A program made the position numbers and the translations under genes. 64,000 bases of DNA from Variovorax sp. J22P240 (GTDB lineage: Bacteria; Pseudomonadota; Gammaproteobacteria; Burkholderiales; Burkholderiaceae_C), in assembly GCF_030316855.1 (NCBI RefSeq), contig NZ_JASZYR010000005.1, positions 62,001-126,000 of the forward strand. The letters run 5' to 3'. Of this stretch, positions 17,230-26,828 are shown one piece after another (position 1 is the stretch's first letter; every line of letters starts with the position of its first letter). The notes under the pieces are model-generated. The model was not told the origin of the DNA and ran no database searches. It worked only from the letters and a program-made list of their open reading frames with translations.

Positions 17230-17916
17230 ATGACGATGATTGGCGACAAGCTCCAGCAAGTTCAGGCTCGAATCGTGACCGCGTGCACAGCAGTCGGACG
17301 CGATCCTGCGAGCGTGCACTTGCTTGCGGTTTCGAAGACCTTTCCAGCCGAGGCCGTGCGCGAGGCCCACGCGGCTGGTCAGAAGGCCTTTGGCGAGAAC
17401 TACGTGCAGGAAGGCGTCGCCAAGATCGAAGCCTTGGCCGATCTGCGCGGCCAGCTCGAATGGCACTGCATCGGCCCGCTGCAGAGCAACAAGACGCGTG
17501 TGGTGGCGGAACATTTCGACTGGGTGCACAGCATTGATCGACTCAAGATCGCCGAGCGCCTCGCCGAGCAGCGGCCTGCGGATCTTCCGCCCTTGCAGGT
17601 GTGCCTGCAGGTGAATGTGGACGGCGGGGCCAATAAGTCGGGTGTGGCGGTCGGGGAAGCGCTGGCCCTGGCGCGCGCTGTGGCGGCGTTGCCACGTTTG
17701 CGGCTGCGCGGGGTGATGGCGATCCCTGAACCGGCTCCGGTTTTCGCGGCGCAGCGCGCGCTGTTCCTGCTCGCCGGGGCGGTGTTCGAGCAGATTCGGG
17801 CGGCCGGGATCGAGGTCGACACGCTGTCTTTGGGAATGTCGGGCGACCTCGAAGCCGCAGTCGCCGCCGGCAGCACCATGGTTCGGATCGGCTCCGCGAT
17901 CTTCGGCCAGCGCTAG
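17230..17916 (+). CDS. PLP homeostasis protein YggS/PLPBP
   Basis: Cytoplasmic pyridoxal-phosphate-binding protein of 228 residues that buffers PLP and affects amino-acid metabolism. The PLP lysine is Lys36 in LLAVSKTFP, the same number as in E. coli YggS. The motifs GENYVQEGVAKIEAL, WHCIGPLQSNK, VNVDGGANKSGV, LRGVMAIPEP and LSLGMSGDLEAAVAAGSTMVRIGSAIFG follow in order. Location beside pilT is common in beta- and gammaproteobacteria. ATG 17230 and 17236 are both possible starts. Confidence 0.95.
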   Translation: MTMIGDKLQQVQARIVTACTAVGRDPASVHLLAVSKTFPAEAVREAHAAGQKAFGENYVQEGVAKIEALADLRGQLEWHCIGPLQSNKTRVVAEHFDWVHSIDRLKIAERLAEQRPADLPPLQVCLQVNVDGGANKSGVAVGEALALARAVAALPRLRLRGVMAIPEPAPVFAAQRALFLLAGAVFEQIRAAGIEVDTLSLGMSGDLEAAVAAGSTMVRIGSAIFGQR

Positions 17917-17968
17917 CCGGGGCTGCGGCGCGAGGTACCCCGCTGGCGTCTCGCTCCGAGCCAGCCCC

Positions 17969-18187
17969 TCAGGTTCGTCGGGCTGCGGCTTGTTCGCGGC
18001 GCAGTTCGGCAACGGTGCGGCCACCCACGCCCCAGTTGTCGAGATCCACTTCATCGATCACCACGAAGGTGGTGGCCGGGTCTTTGTCCAGCACGCGCAC
18101 CATCAGTTCCGTGGCGCCAGCGATCAACTGCTTCTTCTGGTCCTGAGTGACGCCTTCGCGCGTGATTTCAATCTTGATGTAGGGCAT
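17969..18187 (-). CDS. 4-oxalocrotonate tautomerase family protein
   Basis: Small tautomerase subunit of 72 residues. After Met removal the catalytic base Pro1 is exposed (MPYIKIEITREGVTQDQKKQLIAGATELMVRVL). The core ATTFVVIDEVDLDNWGVGG matches family members that carry a conserved aromatic near residue 50. Such enzymes act as homohexamers on keto-enol substrates. It starts 24 bases after the SDR gene stop on the same strand and forms an SDR-tautomerase operon. Confidence 0.9.
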   Translation of the reverse strand: MPYIKIEITREGVTQDQKKQLIAGATELMVRVLDKDPATTFVVIDEVDLDNWGVGGRTVAELRREQAAARRT

Positions 18188-18211
18188 GTTGGGTCACTGC
18201 GGTTTGCGAAT

Positions 18212-18928
18212 TCACCAGTGACCAGCGGCTTGGCCACCGTCGACGTGCAGGATTTCACCCGTCACGAATGAAGCCTTCTCGAGAAACAGCACGGCATCGA
18301 CGATGTCCTCGATGTCGCCCATTCGGCCCAGCGGATGCAGGCCGCCAAGCATGGCGTGGTTCTCCGCCGGATGCATCGGCGTCTTGATGATGCCGGGAGA
18401 GACCGCATTCACGCGAATGCCACGCGACGCGTATTCGATGGCCAGCGACTTGGTGGCGGCGTTCAGTCCGCCTTTGGTCAGGGACGCGAGTACCGACGGC
18501 ACGCCGTTGATCGGCTGCTCGGCGAGGCTCGTCGTGATCTGGACGATGTGGCCCGAGCCCTGCGCTTCCATCCGCTTCAGAGCCAGTTGGCTGATGTGGA
18601 AGAAGCTGGCCAGGTTAGTGCCGATGTTCGCCGCCCAGTCCTCGCCGGTGAACTGGGTGAAAGGCTTGGCCGTGAAGATCCCGGCGTTGTTGACCAGAGT
18701 GTCGATGCGGCCGAAGCGATCCACGCCCTCGCTGAAGATCCGGTCGGCCGTTGCGGACTCCGCGGCGTCGCCCGCGATCGCCAGGATGTCCGGATCCGCG
18801 CTGGCGCCCATCGAGCGCGAGTTGGCGACGACCCGGAAACCGGCCTTGCGGTAAGCCTTGACGAGCGCTGCACCGATGCCGCTGGAGGCGCCTGTGATGA
18901 CGGCGACCTTGGAAGTGTTGGAGGTCAT
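18212..18928 (-). CDS. SDR-family oxidoreductase lacking the catalytic tyrosine
   Basis: Rossmann-fold protein of 238 residues with the cofactor motif TGASSGIGAAL, NNAG at LVNNAGIF, and the carboxy-terminal GEILHVDGGQAAGHW typical of classical SDRs. In the active site, the segment VLASLTKGGLNAATKSLAIEYA aligns the conserved Lys of YxxxK with Lys in LTKGG, but the Tyr position is Ala. It may be a divergent enzyme or a non-catalytic member. A LysR gene is divergent, with an ATC-N9-GAT box between them, and a tautomerase follows. Confidence 0.88.
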   Translation of the reverse strand: MTSNTSKVAVITGASSGIGAALVKAYRKAGFRVVANSRSMGASADPDILAIAGDAAESATADRIFSEGVDRFGRIDTLVNNAGIFTAKPFTQFTGEDWAANIGTNLASFFHISQLALKRMEAQGSGHIVQITTSLAEQPINGVPSVLASLTKGGLNAATKSLAIEYASRGIRVNAVSPGIIKTPMHPAENHAMLGGLHPLGRMGDIEDIVDAVLFLEKASFVTGEILHVDGGQAAGHW

Positions 18929-18987
18929 GGAAACAGTCCTTTGAAGTGGAGGGTTGACAGAGCTGGGCGGGCCGCTGGATCTGTTGC

Positions 18988-19054
18988 ATCGACTTTATTG
19001 ATGTTTTTTCATCGCTTAAAGTAGCAAAGAAGAACATCTATGAGTACATGATGT
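18988..19054. promoter_or_regulatory. LysR-type binding boxes in the SDR/LysR intergenic region
   Basis: ATC-N9-GAT at 18988-19002 fits the LysR T-N11-A rule. GATG (19000-19003) and CATC (19010-19013) extend it, and a second dyad ACATC-N11-GATGT lies at 19034-19054. The region is AT-rich compared with its surroundings. Assignment to the adjacent regulator is inferred. Confidence 0.5.
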
Positions 19055-19087
19055 AATGAATAGACCGAATCGGCGGACCCACGCCCC

Positions 19088-20005
19088 ATGAACCGACAGT
19101 TCGACGATGTGATGCTGGGCAGCATCGAACTTTTCTGCCTCGCCGCCGAGCAAGGCAGCTTCACGGCCGCGGCGGCGACTGCTTCGGTGACGCCTGCGGC
19201 CGTCAGCCGTTCGATCTCGCGGCTGGAGCAGCGGCTTGGCGTGCGGCTCTTCACACGGACCACGCGCCAGATGCGTCTGACCGAAGCCGGGCGCATGTAT
19301 TTCGAACAGTGCCGGCAGGCCCTGAACCAACTGGTCGAAGCCGAGCGCGAAGTCACCGGCCACCAGGTCGCGCCGTCCGGCCTGTTGCGCATCAGCGCGC
19401 CGACGACCTATGGCCACTATCGCCTTCTGCCGCTGCTGCCTGCATTCCGCGAGCGTTTTCCGGAGGTGAAGGTCGAGGTCAACGTCAGCAATCGCAACAT
19501 CGACTTCGCGGAAGAGGGTTACGACCTGGCGATACGGGCGCGTGCGACGGGCGACTCGACGCTGGTCGCACGCCATCTGGAGGACACGCCGCTGGTTGTC
19601 GTCGCTTCGCCCGACTACCTGCTGCGCCACGGAATGCCCACGACCCTCGATGACCTTCGGGCCCATGAATGCATCCAGTTCGAACTGCCCAGCAGCGGGC
19701 GCACCATTCCCTGGCTGTTCCGGCGCGACGGGCAGGACCTCGAATTGCAGACCGCCGGCGGCTATGCATGTTCGGACGACGTCACCGCCGGTGCCACCCT
19801 GGCCCGCTGCGGTGCCGGCGTGTTCCAGGCCTATCGCTTCGTGGTCGAGGAGGACTTGCGCACGGGCCGGCTGGTCGAGTTGCTGCGGGACTTCAGCGGC
19901 CGTTCGCGGCCGCACAGCCTGCTGTATCCGCACCGGCGTTTCGTGCCGTTGAGGGTCCGCGTGTTCGTCGACTATCTGCTCGGCCAGCGTTCGGCGCAGC
20001 CCTAG
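19088..20005 (+). CDS. LysR-family transcriptional regulator
   Basis: A 305-residue LTTR. The winged HTH reads LFCLAAEQGSFTAAAATASVTPAAVSRSISRLEQRLGVRLFTRTTRQMRLTEAG in segments typical of the CrgA/AaeR-like group. The effector domain starts at PSGLLRISAPTTYGHYRLLPLLPAF. Divergent from the SDR-tautomerase operon, which is its likely target. Its stop overlaps the stop of the convergent Lrp-type gene by four bases. Confidence 0.92.
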   Translation: MNRQFDDVMLGSIELFCLAAEQGSFTAAAATASVTPAAVSRSISRLEQRLGVRLFTRTTRQMRLTEAGRMYFEQCRQALNQLVEAEREVTGHQVAPSGLLRISAPTTYGHYRLLPLLPAFRERFPEVKVEVNVSNRNIDFAEEGYDLAIRARATGDSTLVARHLEDTPLVVVASPDYLLRHGMPTTLDDLRAHECIQFELPSSGRTIPWLFRRDGQDLELQTAGGYACSDDVTAGATLARCGAGVFQAYRFVVEEDLRTGRLVELLRDFSGRSRPHSLLYPHRRFVPLRVRVFVDYLLGQRSAQP

Positions 20006-20481
20006 CCAGGCAGCGGAATCCGGGCGCTGCTCTTCACCTCTTCCATCACCGCATAGGTCCGCGTCTCGCGCACGCCCGGCAGCTGCCAAAGCACCGTGCC
20101 CGCGAAGTCGCGGTAGGCCGCCATGTCGGCCATGCGGGTCTTGAGCAGGTAGTCGAAACCGCCCGCGACCATGTGGCATTCCATGATCTCGTCGCGCACC
20201 TGCACGGCGGCCTTGAATTCGTCGAACACGTTGGGCGTGGTGCGATCGAGCAGCACCTCAACGAACACCGTGAAGCCGCGCCCGAGTTTGTGCGGGTCCA
20301 GTCGGGCTTCGTAGCCGAGGATGAAGCCGTCGCGCGCGAGGCGCTGCACGCGCGCCAGCACGGCGGTGGGTGAGAGTGCCACCGTCTCGGCCAGCTTGAG
20401 ATTGGAAATCCGGCCGTCCTCCTGAAGAACCTTCAGGATTTTCATGTCGATGCGGTCCAGATCGGAGGGGATTTGGTTCAT
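20002..20481 (-). CDS. Lrp/AsnC-family regulator, probable regulator of putA
   Basis: A 159-residue protein: N-terminal HTH (LDRIDMKILKVLQEDGRISNLKLAETVALSPTAVLARVQRL) and C-terminal RAM effector domain (FVEVLLDRTTPNVFDEF, MVAGGFDYLLKTRMADMAAY). It is divergent from putA. PutA here has no DNA-binding domain of its own, so a separate PutR-type Lrp activator responding to proline is expected; this is inference from gene order. Three TRGTGAA-like sites lie in the 94-base gap. Confidence 0.92.
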   Translation of the reverse strand: MNQIPSDLDRIDMKILKVLQEDGRISNLKLAETVALSPTAVLARVQRLARDGFILGYEARLDPHKLGRGFTVFVEVLLDRTTPNVFDEFKAAVQVRDEIMECHMVAGGFDYLLKTRMADMAAYRDFAGTVLWQLPGVRETRTYAVMEEVKSSARIPLPG

Positions 20482-20482
20482 G

Positions 20483-20561
20483 GATAGTGAATTATCCGGT
20501 TGAGCGTCGATTTATGGTGAATAACTCGATGGCGAAAGTCGGAGCATCGATCGATTCACTA
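20483..20561. promoter_or_regulatory. Repeated TAGTGAA sites between lrp-type gene and putA
   Basis: TAGTGAA (20485-20491, within the imperfect dyad GATAGTGAATTATC at 20483-20496), TGGTGAA (20515-20521) and inverted TTCACTA (20555-20561). Their spacings of about 30 and 40 bases would suit an Lrp-type octamer wrapping DNA. Confidence 0.45.
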
Positions 20562-20575
20562 CTCGACTGCTTGCC

Positions 20576-23551
20576 ATGCGTCTGCCCTCCCCCTACCGAC
20601 CCGAAGCCGACATCGTTTCGCACCGCCTCAACTCGTTGAAAGGCGCGCTCGACTGGGCGCTGGTCGTGCCCGCCGCATCCCCATGGGTGCGCGCCGTGCG
20701 CGACAAGCCGCCGCCGTTCTGGGCTATGGAAAGCCTTCTGCGCGAGTACCCGATCTCGAGCGCGGAAGGCCTGGCGCTGATGCGACTGGCCGAGGCGCTG
20801 CTGCGGGTGCCGGACGCCGAAACGGCCATCGCACTGACCGCCGACCAGCTGGGCCGCGCCGACTTCGACGGCAGCGCCGATTCAACGCTGTCCCGCCTTT
20901 CCTCTTCAGCCATCGCGCTGTCGAAGAAGTTCCTGCCGCACCTTTCCGACGGGGTGGGCCAGGCGGAGGCCGAGCCGGGCCTGATGGCGAGGCTGGGCGC
21001 CCGCACGGTCGTGGCCGCGACGCTGCGCGCGGTGCAGTTGCTGGGCCGCCAGTTCGTGCTGGGCCAGACCATCGACGAGGCCATGGGCGAGGCCCGGTCG
21101 GCGCACCGCAAGCATGCCGCGCTGCGCTTCAGCTACGACATGCTGGGCGAAGGTGCGCGAACCGACGCGGATGCGCTGCGCTACCTCGACAGCTACGTCA
21201 ACGCCATCCAGTCCATCGCGTCGGGCGCCGACCGCAGCGGCACGCCCGAGCACAACGACGGCATCTCCATCAAGCTCAGCGCGCTGCATCCCCGCTATGA
21301 GGACGCCCAGCGTGAGCGCGTGATGCAGGAGCTTGTTCCGCGCGTGTGGCAACTGTGCGTGCTGGCGGCCGACGCGAACCTCAATCTCACGATCGACGCC
21401 GAGGAGGTCGACCGGCTCGAACTGTCGCTCGACGTGTTCGAAGCCCTCGCGGCGCAGGTTGCGGCCGAGCGCCCGCAATGGCGCGGCTTCGGCCTCGCGA
21501 TGCAGGCCTACCAGACGCGTGCGCTGGAACTGATCGAGCACGTCACGGCAATCGCGCGCAAGTACAAGCTGCGCCTGATGTGCCGTCTGGTGAAGGGCGC
21601 CTACTGGGATGCGGAGATCAAGCGCACGCAGGAATTGGGTCTGCCGCACTATCCCGTGTTCACGCACAAGCACCATACGGATCTGAGCTATCTGGCCTGC
21701 GCCCGCGCGCTGCTGGCGGCGCCTGATGCGATCTACCCGCAGTTCGCGACCCACAACGCGGCCACCATCGCGGCCATCGTGCAGATGGCGGGGGAGGTAC
21801 CGTTCGAATTGCAGCGGCTGCATGGGATGGGCGAGGGCGTCTATCGCGAAGTGATGAAGAGCACCCATGCCCCGGTGCGCATCTACGCGCCGGTCGGCCA
21901 GCACAAGGACCTGCTCGCCTATCTCGTGCGGCGCTTGCTCGAAAACGGCGCCAACTCGTCCTTCGTGAACCAGTTGGGCGACGAATCGGTGGGCATGGAT
22001 GAATTGCTGGTGTCCCCGCTGTGGCTGGAGCGCGAGGCGTCCTTGCCTTTGCCGCACGAGCTTTACGGACCGCCGCCTGCGCGCCGCAACAGCAACGGCG
22101 TCGACCTGACGGTCGAGTCGATGCGCGCGCCGCTGCTCGACGCCCTGGCCGCCACCACCGTGCCGGGCGTACCGGAATTCGATGCGAATCACGCGGCGGA
22201 TGCCGTCGCGGCTTCCGCTGCCAGCTACCGCTCGTGGACGCGCGCGCCGGTCGCGCAACGCGCCGCCGCGCTGCGCCACGCCGCCGACGCGCTCGACGCC
22301 GCCCTTCCGCGCTTCTGCGCGCTGCTGGTCAAGGAAGCCGCCAAGACCTGGGGCGACGCCGTCGCCGAAGTTCGCGAGGCGGTCGACTTCCTGCGCTACT
22401 ACGCCGACGAGGCCGAGCGCATCATGCAGCCGATCGCGCTGCCCGGACCGACCGGCGAAAGCAACGAGCTGCGCCTGACCGGGCGCGGCCCCTGGGTCTG
22501 CATCAGCCCGTGGAATTTCCCGCTGGCGATCTTCCTGGGCCAGGTGGCTGCCGCACTCGCGACCGGCAACACGGTGCTGGCCAAGCCGGCCGAACAGACG
22601 CCGGCCGTGGCGTCGGAAGCCATCAAGCTGCTCCATGCCGCGGGTGTGCCCGCCGATGCGCTGCAACTGCTGCACGGCCCGGGCGAAACCGTCGGCGCCG
22701 CGCTGGTCGCGGCGCCCGGCGTGGCGGGGGTGGTGTTCACCGGGTCTACGCAGGTCGCGAAGATCATTCACCGCGCGCTCGCCGCGAAGGACGGCCCGAT
22801 CGTGCCGCTGATCGCCGAGACCGGCGGCATCAACGCCATGGTGGTCGACTCCAGCGCGCTGCCCGAGCAGGTGGTCGATGCAGTGGTGCAAAGCGCCTTC
22901 CGCTCGGCCGGCCAGCGCTGCTCGGCGCTGCGCCTGCTGTTGATCCACGAGAGCATCGCCGACGACGTGATCGAGATGATCCGCGGCGCCGCCGAGGAAC
23001 TGGTCGCCGGCGACCCGGTGCAGCTCGCGACCGACGTCGGCCCGGTGATCGACCGCGAGGCCTTCGACGGCATCCAGCGCCACCTGCAGCGACTGAATGC
23101 GGAAGCCAAGGTGCTCGTGGCCCCCGTGCGGCCGGCGCAGGAGGTGCCGAACCTGGTGCCGCCACATGCCTACGAAGTGCCGTCCATCGACAGCGTGACC
23201 TCCGAGATCTTCGGCCCTGTGCTCCACATCGTGCGCTGGTCGGGCGAACCCCAGGCGGTGATCGACCGGATCAATGCGCTCGGCTTCGGACTCACGCTCG
23301 GCATCCAGACGCGCATCGACAGCCGCGCCCAGGCGATGGCCGCGCGGGCCCACGTCGGCAACATCTATGTCAACCGCAACATCATCGGCGCAGTGGTCGG
23401 CGTGCAGCCGTTCGGCGGCGAAGGGCTGAGCGGAACGGGCCCGAAAGCGGGCGGCCCGCACTACCTGCTTCGCTTCTGCGCGGAGCAGACGCTCACCATC
23501 AACACCACCGCCGCCGGCGGCAACGCAGCGCTGCTTGCCGCTAGCGCATAA
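20576..23551 (+). CDS. putA: Bifunctional proline dehydrogenase / L-glutamate gamma-semialdehyde dehydrogenase
   Basis: Oxidises proline to glutamate in two steps. The PRODH barrel (about residues 120-430) shows [44 protein letters not shown] and [16 protein letters not shown]. The aldehyde dehydrogenase part (about 510-975) shows [19 protein letters not shown], Glu in IAETGGIN (near 747) and catalytic Cys782 in [12 protein letters not shown]. At 991 residues it is a short type-A PutA without the ribbon-helix-helix repressor domain of E. coli (1320 residues), so control is external. gdhA follows 85 bases downstream. Confidence 0.97.
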   Translation: MRLPSPYRPEADIVSHRLNSLKGALDWALVVPAASPWVRAVRDKPPPFWAMESLLREYPISSAEGLALMRLAEALLRVPDAETAIALTADQLGRADFDGSADSTLSRLSSSAIALSKKFLPHLSDGVGQAEAEPGLMARLGARTVVAATLRAVQLLGRQFVLGQTIDEAMGEARSAHRKHAALRFSYDMLGEGARTDADALRYLDSYVNAIQSIASGADRSGTPEHNDGISIKLSALHPRYEDAQRERVMQELVPRVWQLCVLAADANLNLTIDAEEVDRLELSLDVFEALAAQVAAERPQWRGFGLAMQAYQTRALELIEHVTAIARKYKLRLMCRLVKGAYWDAEIKRTQELGLPHYPVFTHKHHTDLSYLACARALLAAPDAIYPQFATHNAATIAAIVQMAGEVPFELQRLHGMGEGVYREVMKSTHAPVRIYAPVGQHKDLLAYLVRRLLENGANSSFVNQLGDESVGMDELLVSPLWLEREASLPLPHELYGPPPARRNSNGVDLTVESMRAPLLDALAATTVPGVPEFDANHAADAVAASAASYRSWTRAPVAQRAAALRHAADALDAALPRFCALLVKEAAKTWGDAVAEVREAVDFLRYYADEAERIMQPIALPGPTGESNELRLTGRGPWVCISPWNFPLAIFLGQVAAALATGNTVLAKPAEQTPAVASEAIKLLHAAGVPADALQLLHGPGETVGAALVAAPGVAGVVFTGSTQVAKIIHRALAAKDGPIVPLIAETGGINAMVVDSSALPEQVVDAVVQSAFRSAGQRCSALRLLLIHESIADDVIEMIRGAAEELVAGDPVQLATDVGPVIDREAFDGIQRHLQRLNAEAKVLVAPVRPAQEVPNLVPPHAYEVPSIDSVTSEIFGPVLHIVRWSGEPQAVIDRINALGFGLTLGIQTRIDSRAQAMAARAHVGNIYVNRNIIGAVVGVQPFGGEGLSGTGPKAGGPHYLLRFCAEQTLTINTTAAGGNAALLAASA

Positions 23552-23636
23552 CTGCCAAAGCAACGCGCATAGGCATGGCGCGGCGGTCGGCGGAGGACTA
23601 TCGTCGCGCCTATCCGTTCAACAACAAGGGATCGCC

Positions 23637-24908
23637 ATGAGTTCCGTACTGTCCTACGTCCAGCCGACCGCCAACAGCCCGTGGGGCACCTACCTGTCGC
23701 AAGTCGATCGCGTCGTGCCTTACCTGGGCGGACTGGCCCGGTGGGTCGAAACGCTCAAGCGCCCCAAGCGCGCGCTGATCGTCGACGTGCCGATCGAGAT
23801 GGACGACGGCTCCATCGCCCACTTCGAGGGCTACCGCGTGCAGCACAACCTCTCGCGCGGCCCGGGCAAGGGCGGTGTGCGCTTTCACCCGGACGTCACG
23901 CTCGAGGAAGTGATGGCGCTGTCGGCCTGGATGACGGTCAAGACCGCGGCGGTGAATCTGCCGTACGGCGGGGCCAAGGGCGGCATCCGCGTCGACCCCA
24001 AGAAGCTGTCGCAGAAGGAGCTCGAGAAAGTCACGCGCCGCTACACCAGCGAGATCGGCATCATCATCGGCCCGCACAGCGACATCCCGGCGCCCGACGT
24101 GAACACTAACGCCCAGATCATGGCGTGGATGATGGACACCTACTCGATGAACGTCGGCGGCACCGCCACCGGCGTTGTCACGGGCAAGCCGCTGCACCTG
24201 GGCGGCTCGCTCGGCCGGGTGAAGGCCACCGGCCGGGGCGTGTTCGTGACCGGCCGCGAGGCGGCGCGTCGCCTCGGGCTCGACCTGCGCGGCGCGCGGG
24301 TCGCGGTGCAGGGCTTCGGCAACGTGGGCTCGGTGGCGGCCGAACTGTTCGCCGAGGCGGGCGCCAAGATCGTCGCGGTGCAGGACCACACCGGCACGAT
24401 CTTCAACGACAAGGGGCTCGACCTCGCGACGCTGGTGCCGCTCTCCCGCACCGACGGCGTCGTCGGCTTCAAGGGCGGCGACGTGATTGACAACGAGTCC
24501 TTCTGGGACGTGGCCTGCGACATCCTCATCCCCGCCGCCCTGGAAGGGCAGGTGACCGCCGAACGCGCCCAGAAGACCAAGGCCAAGCTGGTGCTCGAAG
24601 GCGCCAACGGCCCGACCGTGCCGACCGCCGACGATATCCTGGCCGAGCGCGGCGTGCTGGTGGTGCCGGACGTGATCTGCAACGCCGGCGGCGTGACGGT
24701 GAGCTACTTCGAATGGGTGCAGGACTTCTCGTCCTTCTTCTGGGACGAAGACGAGATCAACGTGCGGCTCGACCGCATCATGATGAACGCGCTCAACCAC
24801 ATCTGGGACAAGGCCGACGAGCACAAGATCAGCCTGCGCACCGCCACCTACGCGGTGGCCTGCGAGCGCATCCTGATGGCACGCCAGGAGCGCGGCCTGT
24901 ACCCATGA
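23637..24908 (+). CDS. gdhA: Glutamate dehydrogenase
   Basis: Converts glutamate reversibly to 2-oxoglutarate and ammonium. At 423 residues it is the short hexameric type. The substrate site [44 protein letters not shown] includes the catalytic-region lysines, and Asp is in DIPAPDVNT. The nucleotide fold is [13 protein letters not shown]. Directly after putA, it completes proline to 2-oxoglutarate breakdown. ATG 23637 is chosen because the family N-terminus ([15 protein letters not shown]) begins there. A kinase-like gene follows after seven bases. Confidence 0.95.
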   Translation: MSSVLSYVQPTANSPWGTYLSQVDRVVPYLGGLARWVETLKRPKRALIVDVPIEMDDGSIAHFEGYRVQHNLSRGPGKGGVRFHPDVTLEEVMALSAWMTVKTAAVNLPYGGAKGGIRVDPKKLSQKELEKVTRRYTSEIGIIIGPHSDIPAPDVNTNAQIMAWMMDTYSMNVGGTATGVVTGKPLHLGGSLGRVKATGRGVFVTGREAARRLGLDLRGARVAVQGFGNVGSVAAELFAEAGAKIVAVQDHTGTIFNDKGLDLATLVPLSRTDGVVGFKGGDVIDNESFWDVACDILIPAALEGQVTAERAQKTKAKLVLEGANGPTVPTADDILAERGVLVVPDVICNAGGVTVSYFEWVQDFSSFFWDEDEINVRLDRIMMNALNHIWDKADEHKISLRTATYAVACERILMARQERGLYP

Positions 24909-24915
24909 CGCGCCC

Positions 24916-25542
24916 ATGATCGAGGTGCCCGCCGCGGAACTGGCGCGCATCGAAGCCCTGCTGGCCGACGGGCGGCGTAAGCTGCTCGGGCTGGTGGGCG
25001 CGCCCGGTTCAGGCAAATCGACGCTCGCGCTGGCTTTGCTGCAGGCATTGCCCGGCCGCGCGCAGGTGGTGCCGATGGACGGGTTTCATCTGGCCAACGT
25101 CGAACTGCAGCGCCTGGGCCGCGCCGGCCGCAAGGGTGCGCCCGACACCTTCGACGGCGCGGGCTATGTCGCCCTGCTGCGGCGCCTGCGCGAGCAAGGC
25201 CCGGACGAGATCGTCTACGCGCCCGAGTTCCGGCGCGAGATCGAAGAGCCGATCGCCGGCGCGATCGCCGTGCTGCCCCGGACGCAACTGGTCATCACGG
25301 AAGGCAACTACCTGTTGCTCGACGATGGACCGTGGGCTGGGGCGGCGCCGCTGCTCGACGAGGTCTGGTACGTCGACGTGGAGGACTCGCTCCGCCTGGA
25401 CCGGCTCGTGCGGCGCCACGAGCAGTTCGGCCGTAGCCGCGCGGACGCGCTGGCATGGGTCGAGCAGACCGACGAGCCCAACGCCCGCCGCATCGCAGCC
25501 ACGCGTGGCAAGGCGCATCGCGTGGTCCGCTGGGGCGACTGA
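24916..25542 (+). CDS. P-loop nucleoside/carbohydrate kinase-like protein (YggC/FrcK type)
   Basis: A 208-residue kinase of the uridine kinase/PanK superfamily. Walker A is GLVGAPGSGKSTLALALL; MDGFHLANVELQRLGR and FDGAGYVALLRRLRE are the substrate-site segments; VITEGNYLLLDDGPW carries the lid-side motif. YggC-like proteins and fructose-linked FrcK share this pattern, but the substrate is not known. It is only seven bases after gdhA and so cotranscribed, for no obvious metabolic reason. Confidence 0.8.
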   Translation: MIEVPAAELARIEALLADGRRKLLGLVGAPGSGKSTLALALLQALPGRAQVVPMDGFHLANVELQRLGRAGRKGAPDTFDGAGYVALLRRLREQGPDEIVYAPEFRREIEEPIAGAIAVLPRTQLVITEGNYLLLDDGPWAGAAPLLDEVWYVDVEDSLRLDRLVRRHEQFGRSRADALAWVEQTDEPNARRIAATRGKAHRVVRWGD

Positions 25543-25642
25543 GTGGTCTAGTTGGCGGTGAAGGGAACGCGCGAGCGCCCGGCATGTCAAAAGGGGCGCC
25601 GGCCGGCCCTCTTGCGGCTAGCATTCCGAGTCTCGTCTTCCC

Positions 25643-26293
25643 ATGCACCTCATGCGCTTTTCGATTTCTCATGCAGCCGCTGCGGCGCTGCTGTTCTCGT
25701 TTTTCGTCGCAGGTTGCAGCACGGCTCCGCGTCGCGTTTCGTACGAGCCGGAAGTGTTCGATTCCACCACCACCCACACGCGCACCTACGTCGCGACCGA
25801 GGCTCAGACCTGCGAGGCCGCCCGTCGTGCGCTGCTGAGCCAGGGCTACATGATCACCGCCGGCAATCACGAACTCGTCACCGGCCGCAAGAGCTTCCAG
25901 CCGGCCGCCGAGGTGCACGTGGAAGTGGAATTCCGCGTGGTCTGCGCGCGGGAGCGCAATGGGCCGAACGGGCCGCGCAGCACCATCGCCTTCGCCAGCG
26001 CGCTGCAGGACCGCTATGGCATCAAGAAAGTCAACAACTCCGCGACGGTGGGTGTGGGTGCGATCGGATCGCTGTCGCTGCCGTTCTCGTCCAGCGATGA
26101 AGCCCTGGTCAAGGTCGCGAGCGAAACGCTGACCGACGAGCGCTTCTACGACCGCTTCTTTGCGCTGATCGATCGCTTCCTGCCCGAGGCGGCGGAGGAG
26201 ACGCCGACGGAGGCGCGGCCGGTGCTGCCGGCGCAGCCGCCCATCGAAACCCCGTTGCTTCGGGACGTGCCTCTCTCGGCGACGCGCGGCTGA
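25643..26293 (+). CDS. DUF2242-type lipoprotein
   Basis: A 216-residue envelope lipoprotein with signal peptide and lipobox VAGC. The mature part contains a conserved repeat of Thr/Tyr then ALLSQGYMITAGNHELVTGRKSFQP, characteristic of Burkholderiales DUF2242 proteins. The C-terminus is Pro-rich. There is no catalytic motif and the function is unknown. ATG 25643 and 25652 are both feasible; neither has a clear ribosome site. Confidence 0.75.
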   Translation: MHLMRFSISHAAAAALLFSFFVAGCSTAPRRVSYEPEVFDSTTTHTRTYVATEAQTCEAARRALLSQGYMITAGNHELVTGRKSFQPAAEVHVEVEFRVVCARERNGPNGPRSTIAFASALQDRYGIKKVNNSATVGVGAIGSLSLPFSSSDEALVKVASETLTDERFYDRFFALIDRFLPEAAEETPTEARPVLPAQPPIETPLLRDVPLSATRG

Positions 26294-26303
26294 GCCTGCG
26301 GGG

Positions 26304-26705
26304 TCAGGCCCCGGCCCGATTCTTGGCCTGGGCCAGCGCCGACTCGAGTTGCTCGACTGTGAACGGCTTCTGAAGCCAGAACGTGCCTTCCATCGGCTCG
26401 GGCGGCGGCGGCCGCCCGGTCGCGAAGATTACCTCCAGCTTGCTGCGGACGCGCAGGCTCTCCACCAGATCCATGCCCGAGAGAGCGGGCAGCCCGATGT
26501 CGGTGACCAGCACGTCGAAGGCGCCGTCCAGGAAGCGGTCCTTGGCGGTTTCCGCGCTCCCGACGCCGGCGGCCCAATGGCCGAGCAGCTGGAGCATTTC
26601 GACGGTGGCCGCGAGAGCGCCGGGATCGTCTTCCACGACCAGTACGCGAAGCCCTTTGGCGCGTCCTGCCCGTTCGTCCGCCGCTTCTTTCGCTGTGCTT
26701 GCCAT
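26304..26705 (-). CDS. Stand-alone response regulator receiver
   Basis: A 133-residue CheY-like protein. It has the acidic pair in LVVEDDPGA, the phospho-acceptor Asp in DVLVTDIGLPALSG, a Thr in EVIFATGRPPPP and the conserved Lys in FWLQKPFT. No output domain follows. No histidine kinase is within several kilobases, so its partner is unknown. ATG 26705 places the first strand correctly; upstream sequence in phase is unrelated. Confidence 0.88.
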   Translation of the reverse strand: MASTAKEAADERAGRAKGLRVLVVEDDPGALAATVEMLQLLGHWAAGVGSAETAKDRFLDGAFDVLVTDIGLPALSGMDLVESLRVRSKLEVIFATGRPPPPEPMEGTFWLQKPFTVEQLESALAQAKNRAGA

Positions 26706-26828
26706 CGTCGTTTTCTGTGAGAACGTCAATCTACGGACGGCAGGCCGACGGCGGAATACCCGAAGCGCGGCTTTGCTTGTAGGAGGCCTGCCCTTGGATG
26801 TGGAGCCTGGTTGTGCGATTCTGCGGGG

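Noticed and set aside
20906..23563. 885-residue open frame antisense to putA
   Set aside because: Composition is that of a high-GC shadow (Arg/His/Val-rich, no motif), and the opposite frame is a complete PutA with all active-site residues.
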